Below, piece after piece: positions 1-12,654 of a stretch of DNA of 64,000 nucleotides (position 1 is its first letter; the number at the start of each line of letters is the position of its first letter). This stretch comes from Echiichthys vipera. Taxonomy: Eukaryota > Chordata > Actinopteri > Perciformes > Trachinidae. Made by a program: the position numbers and the translations under genes. The stretch covers positions 23,311,771-23,375,770 of the forward strand of contig OY829654.1 of NCBI GenBank assembly GCA_963691815.1, read 5' to 3'. The notes beneath the pieces are model-generated. The model searched no databases and was not told the origin of the DNA. It saw only the letters and a program-made list of their open reading frames with translations.

Positions 1-190
1 TGTTGCCGAAGGAGGTTCACATAAACATCTGCATTCACCCTGCCGTGTAGCTGAACAAGAGACCCAACTCCTGCTGCAGAAAACATCCCCCAAACCGTTA
101 CATGACATTGCTAAAGTTTGATTTATTTGAGTCCGATGGGAAACATTATGTTCGGCGTCGGACTGGAAACGACTGAGCCTAAACTGTCTA

Positions 191-285
191 AAGAAGTCAG
201 TTAAATTTGGAGGAGGAAGTGTCAGAGTCCAGATCTAAACCCCATAGAGAATCTCTGGAAAATCCTTGGCAACAAAGTAAGGGCT
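191..285 (+). pseudogene. Internally deleted Tc1/mariner-type transposase fragment
   Basis: Reading from 191 gives KKSVKFGGGSV, the Tc1-family block that normally reads as a variant of VKFGGGS(I/V)MVWG. This runs directly into QSPDLNPIENLWKILGNKV (223-279), the Tc1 C-terminal catalytic block. The E of NPIEN is the last acidic residue of the DDE triad. The residues that normally separate these blocks are missing, so the copy has an internal deletion and is inactive. Bases 1-190 are probably more of the same element, but I could not assign them residue by residue. A Tc1 transposase cuts and pastes its element at TA dinucleotides. This one is a fossil cut by the window edge. Confidence 0.8.
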
Positions 286-289
286 TAAA

Positions 290-1080
290 ACCCCACTACA
301 GTTACAGAACTGTTGAAGAGACAGCGTTTTCTGTTGTTCATCGTTTGTTTTTCTCTTTTCATCATGTTTGTTCTTCAGGTTTTTGTGTTGGGATTGGATT
401 CTGAGTAATTTTCCTCTCACTCAGGCACAGAACATGTGCACACATTTGTTAACAGCTGCAGACTTTGCCTTGTGTTTTAGAAAGGCACAGTGAGGAGATG
501 CAACGCATGCGATCATTTGGACTTTGATGCTGCTAGGTCTTTAAGATTAGTTTGGTGTGTGAGGACAACCACAATGTTCAGGGTACAGGAATCAATGAAC
601 AGCAGCGTTCTCTGACCAAAAACAACAAAGAAAACTGACTGAAGTAGATCCTTGAAAGACGCCTCGGTGACAGTAAATGGCCACCAATCTACCACAGATA
701 CTTTCAATAATATATTTGGGAAACAAAAATGATCATCTATAATCGTACATTCTTCAATGATACAGATCAAACTGATCATTGAAATTATCTTAATGCTGAT
801 CTTAATATATGGGCCACATAGATGTAGCCAGAGGTCATCTGTCCTATAAATAACTGCGCAAAATAGGTGGATGTACATAATCTGTGTTGCCTCCCTACAG
901 TGTGTGACTCATTGTTCGTTCATGTGCTTCCAGTTGGATTCACAATGAAATGCGGCTCAGTCCCATGGTGTAAATGGATGTGTATGAACTGTGGCGGGTG
1001 TAATCATAACCCCAGTCCTGAAAAAAGGAAATTATATCCTGATTAAATATTCAGCGAAACGAGCTGGGCTGTAATAGAGG
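290..1080. other. Intergenic stretch with no recognisable gene
   Basis: I read both strands and found no protein family, RNA gene or clear transposon end. Reading frames here are short and have no convincing splice context. Confidence 0.5.
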
Positions 1081-1084
1081 CTAA

Positions 1085-1258
<174 letters not shown>

Positions 1259-3635
1259 GAGAAGTAAGTAGGCCCTGATTTTATATCTGTAATTGATACT
1301 TTTGATAATCATAAGGATTTATAAAGCAGAAATTAATATTCACTTGTTCCTACTTTTCAGTTGGGGTTTGCTCTTTTTTTCATAAAATGAGCAGGCATAG
1401 AGAGAGTTAGTGTGTAACGTCCATTTGCAGACAGGAGTTATTTGAGTTTGGTTCAAGTGGAACTTGACAAATCTTCAGAGAGCATTTGGCAGCGCCTTGT
1501 CTCCACCCTGCTGTGAGAAGGTCGCTAACCGCTGTTCCTGAGGGATGTAACCAAGACTAATCATACATGCTTGATGTTGTGTCACTGCGGCCATTTCATC
1601 ATTGTGTCTCCCCGCTACCTGCTGCCTACTGCTGCTACCTGACTGTTGCTGAGTTATATCCGCTAAAACCAACGCAATGAACTACAGTTCAGTTCAGTTT
1701 TACTTGCTCATCCTGTCTACAGCAAGATGTCCAAAATTCAATTCTTCCTAGTCAAAAAGAACACTTCAAAAGCCCACAATGCCATTCTCCCGAGGACAAA
1801 TTATGTCACTATCACAATTCATGTGTATTGGGCTTTCAATTTCAGAAATCCCCGTTTTGCATGTTTGATATTTGTAAAAGAATTCTTCCTAGGAAAAACT
1901 CCCATTTCCGATGTCTGTACCCCTCCCAGACACACCACCACCACATCCGTAGCGGCTAACTTCCACGGCCCCACCTGCATGGTGCAGTAAAGTAATCTGT
2001 AACGTGTTCTTTTTTAAGAAAGTACCTGTATTCTGAATACACCAATTTAAACTGTAACTATAATGGTATATAGTTACTCGTATTTTGTATTTTAAATCCT
2101 TAACGTAGTAACATTTAATCCGTTACCCCCCAACCCTGAACACATGTAAACGATGATGAAATTGACAGAACACAGGACGGTCATGTTTCGTCTTACCATT
2201 GATTCGGCTCCACAGCAGAGAATCAGCTGAATAAATATGATGAATTTCAGTCCACCAGTCAACATCAAGTCCCGTGAGTTTCATTCACCAGAAACATGGC
2301 AAGACACTGTTTTCTCAGATTTCGGTTATTGTTTTCCGCCTCTTTGCTGTAGCTGTCAGCATCACGTTACTTCTTCGGCTGCTTATTTCCTGTGGAGTCA
2401 ACATGCAGAAATACGAACAGTGCCACCCTTTCATTGCAACCAACTTTGTGGTCGGAGGGTGTGTTTTCCTTCAATCCTGTCAGCAGATTTCAAGCTTACT
2501 GCTCCCCCCTCGTTTCTAAGGTTATCAAGTGCAGTCGCCCGTGCTTACCGCCGCGATGGCCCTGTCGTGGAGTGACAGGGGGGCGGTTGGATGAAAGGAG
2601 GAACATCTGTATCTACAATGCAGTTGTTACTAGTCCTAATCTTAATTTCAGATATCCAAAATGAAAATAGATATCCACAGTTAATTTGTGCTGCACAACA
2701 TGCTGCCCCATGGTCGTCACTCTTTTGCCAATTTGCCCTTTGTTCTGGCGTCAACATGTCTTTTTTTATTAGAAATAGGACATGATTTCATCTTAAAGTT
2801 TGTGTTGGACTGAGTAGAGTATGTGTGTGTTTTGGTGAGAACTGTGCTGTATCCCATGGTTTCAGGCCAGTTACAGAAGCCTTCTTCCTTCACACACACA
2901 CTCACACAGATATAAACCCGGACTGTGGAGGCCTCTCAGCTCGATGGGGGTCCATTACACACTCGCACACCCCTCGACTCCCTGCTGCTTCTTCCCAATC
3001 ACTAATGCTGTATGTGCACTCTGATAGGGAGTGTGTGCGTGTGTACGTGATAGCAAAAGAGACAGAGGAAATGAGGGCATTAGCATATGTGCATGCTAGA
3101 TTGCATGGTTAAAGTGCTTGTGTGTGCGCGTGCTTGGAGGGGGCTTGAATGAGCATTTTTGGAGATGCAGCCTAATAAAAGGATTTGAATAAACAGCTTG
3201 TCAGATTGGGACACTGACAGATTCTGAAGCACCCCAGTGAACCCAAGCAAAATTAGGCTAAATGCACTTTCATAGCTTAGTGACATTCACTTTGAGGTTA
3301 AATGCTATTTCAAAGCCAGTACAGGAAGTTATATCAATGCAAAAGCAGAAAAATGAAAAAAAAAAGTTTGTTAAAAAAATGTATTTGTGTCTCAAACTTT
3401 CACTCCAACTGCCATTTCTACATTGACTTAGATGCTGATTTCCAGATAACTAGAAACATTTCAAATAATATCCGGATGAAGACCCTTTGAGTTAAATGCA
3501 TTGGTTATACATTAATAAAAGTTTTTTAACTTACTATCAGAGTGCCTTGGATGCTTCTTTAGACTGCCAATAAATAACATGGACTTCAATTTAAAGTAAC
3601 CTTGACATTCCTAGTTTTTAATTCTTAAAAAACTA
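1259..3635. other. Intergenic stretch with no recognisable gene
   Basis: No coding family, RNA gene or complete mobile element was recognised. Frames of up to 112 codons occur around 2237-2575 but have no domain signature and overlap each other in several frames. A short CpG-containing patch sits near 2530-2590. Confidence 0.45.
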
Positions 3636-3639
3636 TAAT

Positions 3640-4475
3640 AATAATAATAATAATTGTCTGGGATTTTTATAGCCTTTCATAACCCAAAGGGTGCTTTACA
3701 TGAAGGCAGAACAAGTATCAACACACAAACAGAGCAAAATAAATAAATGAATCAGTGGTGGAAATGGTTTCTGGGAAATACAGTATTTAATAGAGTCCGT
3801 ATGCTGTGAGCTGTGCTGTGAACAGGTGGATTTTTAGGGTGATGTAATATGACATTACGGATTACTACTGGGAGAGAGTTTCAGAGGATGGGGGCTGCCA
3901 CACTGAAGGCTCTGTCTCCAAAAGTCTGCAGCTCGGGTTGGTTGGGAGTAGTGAGCAGACCTGTGTCTGAGGAGCAGAGCTTCTTGGACGGGAACTAGGG
4001 GTGGAGGAGATATGATAAGCACTGGGGGATGATCGCATAAACTGTGTTGGCATGAAGTGACTTTGTAGGAGACGTTGTAGGGACTTGACAATGGAGGTAC
4101 ATGAGGGAAATGTGTTGCCAGGGCTTGTGGGTGAGAACAATGGTGGCTAAAGTCTGAATATACTGGAGCCCGTCCAGAGTTTTGCTGGGTCAGGACTCCG
4201 TTGGAGTAAGCCAAATGGGAGGCAATGAAGGGGTGGGGTCAGTGCCACAGAGTCTGTGAGTGATGGCCAGAGTCTGAAGATGCTTTTGAGATGGTAGAAA
4301 GCAGATTTTGTGATTGGTTTGATGTGTGAATGTAAGTAGAGTCAAGAGTGACAACGAGGTTGAAGACTTCCAGGGATGGAGAGATGGAGCAGCCGAGGAG
4401 AAGATCTCCAGCCTTCCGAGAGTTCAAGTAGGTTGGATGACAGTAGCCTTTTCGGGTGGTTTTGCCTGTTGCGAG
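3640..4475. repeat. Teleost interspersed repeat, probably retroelement-derived
   Basis: The block starts with phrases such as gcctttcataacccaaaggg and runs through gagagtttcagaggatgggg, cactgaaggctctgtctcc and ggttgatgtgtgaa-like text (here ggtttgatgtgtgaatg). I recognise this as a dispersed repeat seen many times in teleost genomes. I cannot assign the class with confidence. The copy is diverged and has no intact reading frame. Confidence 0.55.
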
Positions 4476-5395
4476 TTGAGTAGTACTGTGTCATGCTCCG
4501 GGAGAAAGCTTCTTTGTAGGTCGCCACGTGGCCTTTAAAGGTCACTATTTAAAGTACAGACCTTATGTTTCTTTCAGTTCATTAATCTGCTTCCTGCTTT
4601 AACTGAGCAAAAAAAGGAGTTGTTAAGGGTTGTCATGTTTGAGATGCACAGGAAAAGAAACCGTTTCTTACCATCATTAAAACATGTTAAACATATAGCC
4701 CACCCACCACAGACTATATGACTACTGATAGTAGAAATGTGCACATCTGTGTCAGCCTCTGTATGTGCTCAAACAACATCTGGGCAGACGTATGTATCTG
4801 CTCTTCTTCCATAGTAAAAATAAGACCTGAATTAATAAATAGGTGCTGACTATTCTTTGATATGCAGTATATTCAATCAAAATGCCCCACAGCAAAGTTT
4901 ACTTGATATTTGAGCGTGGAGGTTCATTCTTGGCCTTGAGGATATATAAATGTGGTAAATATTCTAGATGCAAGGTTATTTACTCGGTATACCTTTGCAA
5001 CAGACTCACAGTGTTACATCATTCACATCACAGTCTGATGGCAACTCATACTGGGTGCAGATGTTGTCTCATGAGGACCTTCACAATAGAACAAGTTTTG
5101 ATACCCTGGTGCTCACAAAACATAACAAAACACAGCAATAACAGCCATCAATTTAATTCAGGAATGCATTTTGTATTTAAATGCATTTTTAAGGAAAATG
5201 TAGGCCTGTAGGTTTAAAGTAGGTACAGTAAAAAACAAATGTGCAGAAACGTTTACAAATGCATGCATATCTGGATGATGAATACCAGGCCCTGAACAGA
5301 TGACCATGTAAAAGATGGAAAACTAGAGTCTGCACACTAGTTAATGCTCCCATCAAATTCAATTTATTACCACCAAGTTGCGTTTTGAGTGTCAA
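4476..5395. other. Intergenic stretch with no recognisable gene
   Basis: I read both strands and saw no protein family, RNA gene or clear repeat. Short frames around 4882-5211 have no recognisable domain. Confidence 0.45.
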
Positions 5396-5399
5396 GCTC

Positions 5400-5505
5400 T
5401 TCCTCCCCTGGTAAAACATTGCAGTAAAGAAAAAGAGAATAAACTTTATAGTCCCAGTGAGGAAATTTGTCTTGGGCAAGGTGCTACAGTATAGTCTGTT
5501 GCTTC
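5400..5505 (-). repeat. Retroelement 3' tail, minus orientation
   Basis: On the minus strand the block reads as a poly(A)-signal-like tail in the pattern aaatttcctcactgggacta followed closely by aaagtttattc. This matches the usual end of teleost SINE/LINE tails (tttcccNNNtgggatNaataaag). Only the tail is recognisable. Confidence 0.4.
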
Positions 5506-6550
5506 AGGTAAGAAAACCTCACAAAAACAACATGAAAACATCAAGGGCACTCAGAGAGGGCAGCCCTCAGCTAAGGCCATGACTTATCTTGCAATGTCAA
5601 CAAAAATGAATAAGAATTGTGTATCCGCCCTGTGATTCTGGATTGTTTTTCCTCGGCCCATGCTACACCCTGAGTAGTTTTTTTTCCATAATTCTGCTGA
5701 CAAACAAACAAACGGAGTGGAACACATAACCACCTCTGCGGACATAAATGTAAGAGACATTTGACTGTACATTTGCCAATGACAGCACAGCAGCTTAAAA
5801 AAGAACCTGCAATAATTACATTGAAAAAAGTAAAGTACATGTGTATGTTTTGCATATTGCTGTATTGCTTTTAGATTTAGCATTAGAGTCAAGCAGCCTG
5901 CTGCAGCCTGGAACAAACAATAGCTTCAAGCTGTTTGATTCGCAGTCTGATGACAGACATACATAGGTAGGTTTGTTTATCCATACCAGTGTCCTAATGA
6001 GGGCTGTAACAGAAACAAAACCTTCCCACCCATCTTACATCAGCTGTATATTTCTTAATGCCACTATAATCCAACATCTAAGATAAATTAAATTAAGTTT
6101 ACTGGGAAAATGGTGAAGCAGGTCCACCCAGTGACACAGCCATGCCCACTCATAATAATTCAATCTCTATCAGAACATCTACTAAAAACTCTACCACAGC
6201 ACAGCAGGTCAGTGTGTTTGTTTGTGTTTGTTAAAGAGAAAGCTTTATCGAACCAGATCCTCGTTTGCTGAATTAGGGACTGTGCGTGTGTGTATTTGTA
6301 GCTACATGCACGCTTGGGGGGTACGCGTATGTGTATTTTGCTAAGTACGCACGATGATACACTGAAAGAGACCCGGATACAGAGAAGAGACATAGAGGCG
6401 GAGAGAGGCATTAAGCAGAGATGGAAAGAGAAGGCAAGAGTTGGGTCAAAGACAGGCCGGGTCTGGGCGACAGCTGTTGCATCGAGAGTTTATCAGATTA
6501 AATCTGACCATCTCCGCTGTGGGAGGGAGGGACCCAGTGAACTGATGTCC
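5506..6550. other. Intergenic stretch with no recognisable gene
   Basis: No gene or defined repeat was recognised on either strand. Confidence 0.45.
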
Positions 6551-6552
6551 CA

Positions 6553-6554
<2 letters not shown>

Positions 6555-6634
<80 letters not shown>

Positions 6635-6641
6635 TACATAC
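6555..6641. repeat. (AC)n microsatellite with short (ATAC) tail
   Basis: An uninterrupted AC tract of about 75 bp is followed by three TACA units. Confidence 0.97.
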
Positions 6642-8960
6642 ATCAGTGGACACATTTTAGATTAACACTTCATAGCATAAAAAGAGTAAAACCACACAGT
6701 GGAGTTGCAGAAGACAACAATATCCAATCCTAATGACTGAGTACACTGTATATTAACTGACTTTGCCCTTAAAGGAGCTCTTGCATCCCCTCCACCCTCC
6801 AAAATAAGATTTATGTACTGACGTCACAGTACGTGCACCTGGATTTGTTACTTCCATTCAGGGCCATAAAGGAGCAGCATTGAAGTCATGATCATCCATA
6901 GATTTATAGATGTAAAAGTTTTCAAATGAGCTAATTTAGTATTTTATTTAGTATTTTAAAGCTTTTTATATCTAATATTTAGTGGTTCTGAACCTTCTAA
7001 TCACTGTTCCCTAAAGGCTCTGATGGTTGAAAGTAGAGCAAATCTTTATCTTGCCAAACATTTCCTCTTGAGGATGAATGGGTTCAAATCTGGCTGTCTC
7101 CCCAAACCCAGTTAACAGCTGTGGAGAGCAGAAGCTGCCTTATAGACATCATCAGCAGTGAATAGGCTGACATAATTATTGTCTTTCGGAAAGTCCAAAT
7201 GTCATTGTCCTCATTTAGATTTATAATTTAGAATTATACTCAGAGAAGTTGTTAAACATTATTAAGTTTAACTCTGCTTCCACTTTATTTTTGGGCTGAA
7301 ATAGTTTTTCAGTTTCCATTTTTTTTTTTTTACCTAAAGCTTGTTTACTTCTGCTGCACTTAAACAGTGTGCACATGAACACATGATTACTTTTTTTGCT
7401 ACCAGTTTGGTTCATGCATAGATTGCGACGGCTATAAAGTTAAGAAATGAATGAGAATTGTGTCAGGCTCTTTCCCTCACTCAAGATGCAATCTGTCATT
7501 GTGGTTGCATTGAATTCTGGTCAATATGCTGTAACTGTGCCTGCAGAAATTGGTTGTATGATTGATTTCTTTCGGTATGGTTGTTAAACATCGGGGCAAA
7601 GTGGCGCTGAAATATTTTTCTTTTACCAAACTCCATTGAAGCTGTAGGGGTAATATTTTATATTTTCAAGCAACATTTTGTGTTCGTCGAATAAAAACAA
7701 ACAACAATAAAGGCACAGGCTTTTTTTGAAGTGGATTTTTCATTTTACCCTCATTTACTATATACTGAATGGATGAAAAGCTGTTACTTTGCCCTATTAT
7801 GTATATAAAAGAACAAAAAAAAGCAGGATAATTTCTCCCAAGGGTGGAGCATCACTACCACTGCATCTCCTCCACCCAACCCCCATCGCGACCTTGAGCG
7901 ATAGCCTTGGGCAAATAACCGCTGTTCACAGCAATTAGGTATACCCAGAAATCCTAATTTATATGATTTAATTTAATTCCATTCTCAATTTATTCAATTA
8001 TTGTACAACACAGGCCCTGCTTCAACTACCAACCCTCCCCTCCTCCGGCCCTTTTCATGACAGAACCCCCCACCAATCTCCTGCCTGTCACATACACCGC
8101 TGCTGCATTTGACAAGCGCATTTGCAACTGTTTTGGAAATTAATTGAAGGGGCACGGTTCACAAAATTCTCCACGTGTTGAATCCAGCAGAATGCTGAGT
8201 CTCTGCTGTTGAGAGATTATTCCACACTAGCAGTCACAGTGACATCAGCAGCTTGGCTTCAGTCTCACTCTCATCCTGGTAAAATAAATCAATTTAAGTG
8301 CAGTGCTGTTTCCACTTGTGCCTGTTCACAGAGATGTTTGAAATGGCTATTAGAACATGGTGGAGGTATGTGTGTCCTGCAGAACCTGCCCATGCTCCAG
8401 TGCATCAAACAACTCCCTATTAGCACTCTGAAACACATGTAGATTAAAGAAAAACGCTTTATTTCAGATTCTTAAGGTGGCATATGCTGACTTCACATTA
8501 AAGTGTAACTCCGGTGAAAATCCAACCCACGGCCTTGTTCGGCATTAATATACATCAAATAATAGCGAGACATGGCACCAACAACGTAGTTAGCGACCCC
8601 CGAGTTTATTAAAAAAGAGTGTTTTACAATGCTACAGCCGAGTATGTCCAGATTGAGTGGCAGCCCAAACAAGTCGATTACCGAATGTAAGTGTGAGTTC
8701 AAAACTCCAGTGCGTGGATGGTTTGGATTGAAATGGAAATATTGTTTATGTTGTTTGTTAGCTTGTTAGTTTGTATCTGATACAACTACAATGACAGTTT
8801 GTTTTCCCTCAGTCCACTCTACACTGAGGTTTCAGGTTTCGTCCTCGGCTTTTGCATATTAGACAGCGATTGGTTTAAGGATTAGTGAAATACCTAATGA
8901 AGCTTGCCTGGGACATGTTTGAAACTTAGATTTAAGGGAAGAGCACAGACATCTCACCCT
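6642..8960. other. Intergenic stretch with no recognisable gene
   Basis: Mostly AT-rich unique-looking DNA. No coding exon, RNA gene or defined element was recognised. Confidence 0.4.
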
Positions 8961-8967
8961 TCAGAAG

Positions 8968-9860
8968 AAAAGAATAGAATATATTTATTGTAATTGTACA
9001 AGTACAACGAGATTAAGGTTGCAACATTCACAACAATGCTATAATATCAATAAATATGTTATTATTATTATTCTAATACAAAATAAGGTAAAAGTTCAAA
9101 AAGGTCTTTGTCTTTGTGTTTCTGTTTCTAATTTTATTTTATTTATTGTTTTGATATGTGTACAGGAGAAGCCATACAAAATTGTATTGTACTAAATATA
9201 ATGACAATAAAGAAAATTCTGATTCTGATTCTGAAAATGACAATAAAGTGGCAATAAAGTTATCACATTGTAGACAGTATATATTATTGAAGTATTGAAA
9301 TGAGCTTTTAAACCAAAAACATTACAAACAGAGCATTGGTATGAGTACACAGTATTGGTGTATGTATTTGTCCTTGTCCACTGAAGTTAAGGGGCCCTTA
9401 GCAGACTGGCTCAGTGCAGATATAGCTCTGGGATGAAAGCTGTTCTTTAGTGTGGACATTCAGGCACAGAAGGTCTTATAACGTCTGCCAGATGGAAGGA
9501 GTTCAAACACACGGTGGCACGGGTGTGTGTAGTCTTTACAGAGGCTGATGGCTGACCTGAGGCAGCGTGTGTTGTAGATGTTGTCCAGGGCTGGGAGCTG
9601 TATCCACTGATGATCTTGATGCGCCCTGGAGACGACCCGCTGTAGAGCTCTCCAATCTGCTTCTGTACAGCTGAGATACCACACACAGGATGCAGTAAGG
9701 ATGCTCTCTGTGGTGCAGAGGTGGAAAGACACCAGCATCTGTTGGGGAAGACCAGATTTCTTTAGCATCCTAGGGGAGAAAAGCTGTTGCTGTGCTTTCT
9801 TGCCCAGTGCAGTTGTGTCTGTGGACCATGTGCCGAACACCCTCTCCACTCTGTCCCCCT
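8968..9860 (-). mobile_element. LINE (non-LTR) fragment: reverse transcriptase C-terminus plus 3' tail
   Basis: Minus-strand translation of 9849-9460 gives the C-terminal region of a LINE ORF2. Recognisable blocks are TTALGKKAQQQLFSPRMLKK, CTTESILTASCVWYL, WRALQRVVSRA, IYNTRCLRSA and FELLPSGRRYKTF. The usual family pattern is KAQQRLYFLRRLK, SCTVESLLT, ALQRVV, IYNKRCL and LLPSGKRYR. Downstream on the minus strand (9020-8972) is a tail ending in acaataaatatattctattc. A second, plus-oriented tail (caataaagaaaattctgatt, about 9100-9235) lies inside this interval, so a later insertion interrupts it. Frameshifts and lack of the polymerase core mean it is dead. The clade is probably L2/CR1-like, which is an inference. 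Confidence 0.75.
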
Positions 9861-9864
9861 TAAT

Positions 9865-12055
9865 TAATGCTGGAACATCGTCCTGAACCCATCTAAATGT
9901 GACAACACCTCTCTAGAGACAGACTTTACACAGAAACAAGTCAATATACAGTAGTCAAGGTCAGATTTTTTAAGGGACATGAAGATAAGAAAAACATATT
10001 TTTGAGTTCAAGGTAATTGAACTTTTGTGGAAAAAACATATCAGTCACATATTCAAAGCAGAGTATTTGTATATTACTGTATACAATAACAATATGGTAA
10101 AATTCAATAAGTTTAAACCAATCCCATTTGTCAATCTCACACACACCCCGAAGCCATACAAAACACCAAATTTGTATTAATCTGTGGCTAAAAATAATCC
10201 TCAGCAAATGCATGATAAATGATGAGTACCACAATAAAACTTGGACTTTCTATAAGACACTTTAGGTTCACAATTTTTCAAGTCTGTGATACTATAAAAC
10301 AGCAGTCAGGTAACCTATTGAACAATGAAAAAGATTTGCTTGCTGTAATCATCCTGTTCATAGAGGCCATTATACAATCCCTTCCTAATGTGCTTTCAAT
10401 TTGAAGGGACACTTTGCAGATTTTCAACCAGCTCTGTGTCATGGCAGTGTGTGCAGATGAACGGTGTTTGCCTTTCCTCTGTGGAGGAAATCCCAGCTCT
10501 GAGGGAAGCCGTTTATCTGCAGAAATGTTGACTTGCAGGCTGATTAGTGCTCAGAATTTGTTTTATGCTCTCAAATCTTTCATCATCAATAGAATACTTC
10601 CATAATTTTAGCCCCGGTCTGGATGCAAATCAAGAAAATTACAAGTCATAGACTACAATTATTATACAAAAAGTGCGGCTGGCCAAACCAGGAGCGGTTC
10701 GCCACCTGCCTGACTTCTCCAGACTCTTCAGCATCCTCCTTCTGTTTCTGAGCTTCCCTGCTGAGTCGATGAGGACGGCCTTTGGAGGAGGAAAACAGCC
10801 CAAATTAGAGCTTCTTAGCTTCCACTCCGCCAAGATATGAGCAGTGTGCAGCCTTGAGTAGTGTGTTAAATCTGTTGACATATAAGTGTCAGAGGCCTAG
10901 GTGAAGCGAACGTCACACCAGACTGCATCTCCTCGCACGGAGAGTGGAGATAAATCTGCCTGTTGACAGCCGGTTGAGATCGCAGGATATGAATGTTTTA
11001 CAGCCCACTTTACTGTATTACTGTCATTATTTCTTTTATCTTGTGTTTGTGTGTCTGTGGAGGCCAGAAAACATTCACCCTTTCTGAAATATCTGCCATG
11101 CACAGGCTGCTGAGAAGACACACTTTCTCCTTCACAGATGCCAGTTTCACCTGGTATACAGTATCTGTATGCGATCACCAAACTCCACCTTATTCTTCAA
11201 CAGGCCAGACAGCAGTATTATTTAATCTGTGGACGCACCATGTTTGTTAACAAGTCTTTCCAGTCTCTGCTACCGCATTCGTCTACTGAGTTCTGATTAT
11301 TTCATCTATTAACAGCCAGTATAAATGCAAAGGTCCTTGATGAGAAAGTAGTTGAAATAATAAATAGTAGCAATGAGATAAGAATTACAGTTATTTGGCT
11401 GTCCAGTTTTCAGGAAGTCAAAGTCGTGTTTCTTTTCTGCATGGACGATGTTCAGTGATTGGAAGCTTGGGTGGTCATGGTACCAAAGCTGAGCATTACA
11501 AAATATCTGATTTGATAAAAGAAGAAATAATCTTTGGTACAGGCCCGTATAAATAAAAACACAAGGAGAGAAGTCTACCGTGTGCTCTTCTCCTGTAGTA
11601 ATGATCTGAAACTAAAACTTACACTTTGTTGAAACCTTGGGGGGAAAAATTCAGCATAAAACAGTTCATTCAAATTCTGGACCAATTTTGCAGGAAATGG
11701 GCAACTATGGTGCTGTGTTACGCTCCCACTTGATACATAAAAACCATCCCAATTTGCTGCAGTTTGATTTACACCTCTTCTCCACAGTAATGTTGGCCGA
11801 GGCCCATGGGTATCATAGTATTTGGGGCCATTTGCCACACCAAAACTGGTGGGAAATTCACAATTAGATTCAGGTGAGATTATTAACACTGATTAAATCC
11901 ACTGCATATATATGAGCAGATTATCCAGGAGACTCCAGGGTTTCTATTTTAAGGAGCACTGAAGATGTCATTTAAAATGGAATTTGCAGTGTTGGAAACT
12001 ACCTGGCTTCCCCGACTTCACAACTCTATTGAACAGCACCTGTCATAATTTTTCT
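9865..12055. other. Intergenic stretch with no recognisable gene
   Basis: No gene, RNA or complete element was recognised. Overlapping frames occur near 10639-11250 and 11575-11889 but have no domain signature or splice context. Confidence 0.4.
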
Positions 12056-12061
12056 ATTATC

Positions 12062-12650
12062 ATTTCCTAGCAGCAAGTCTGCCGTACTCCACTCTCCATC
12101 CTCTGCAGCTTTCCATTTGCTGCTTCCCTTCCTTCTTTTCCTCTCTCATTCCCCTACACTTTGAATCTCCTCCTCCACATCCAGTCTTTCACCCCGTTAC
12201 ACTTCGCCCCATGCTCTCTCTTGCTTCTCCTCTTTTTATCACTATAACACTTCTTTTCCACTCTGTCTTGAACACTCCTCATTTCCATGTTTCCTCTTCA
12301 TTTCTCTCTGCGATTTTATTCCCCCGCTGCCGTCGCCCCCAGTTCATTTCCACCTTGTGCATTTACTCCATCCTACCTTATGTTATCCCCCTTTCTTTCT
12401 CTCTATCAAGCCTTCTCTCTATCAAGCCTTCTCTCTCTCTTTATTCTCAGGGGCGTCCCTGACCCCATTCATTCATCTCTCTTCAAGACAGTGGATCCAC
12501 TCAGCGATTACTCTACATGCCCCGCTCTCTCCAACATCCCATCCCTGTGTTTATCAACCACTTTCACCAATCCACCCCCCACCCCACCCCTTTTATCCTC
12601 TCTCCCTTTCTCTCGCTCTTCTCCCTCTTTTGTCTCGGTCCAACCTATCG
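12062..12650 (+). other. Strand-asymmetric pyrimidine-rich block
   Basis: For nearly 600 bases the plus strand is dominated by C and T, with repeated tctctct and cctcctc phrases and few G. Several overlapping frames stay open here only because of this composition. No protein family is visible. Confidence 0.7.
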
Positions 12651-12654
12651 CCCG

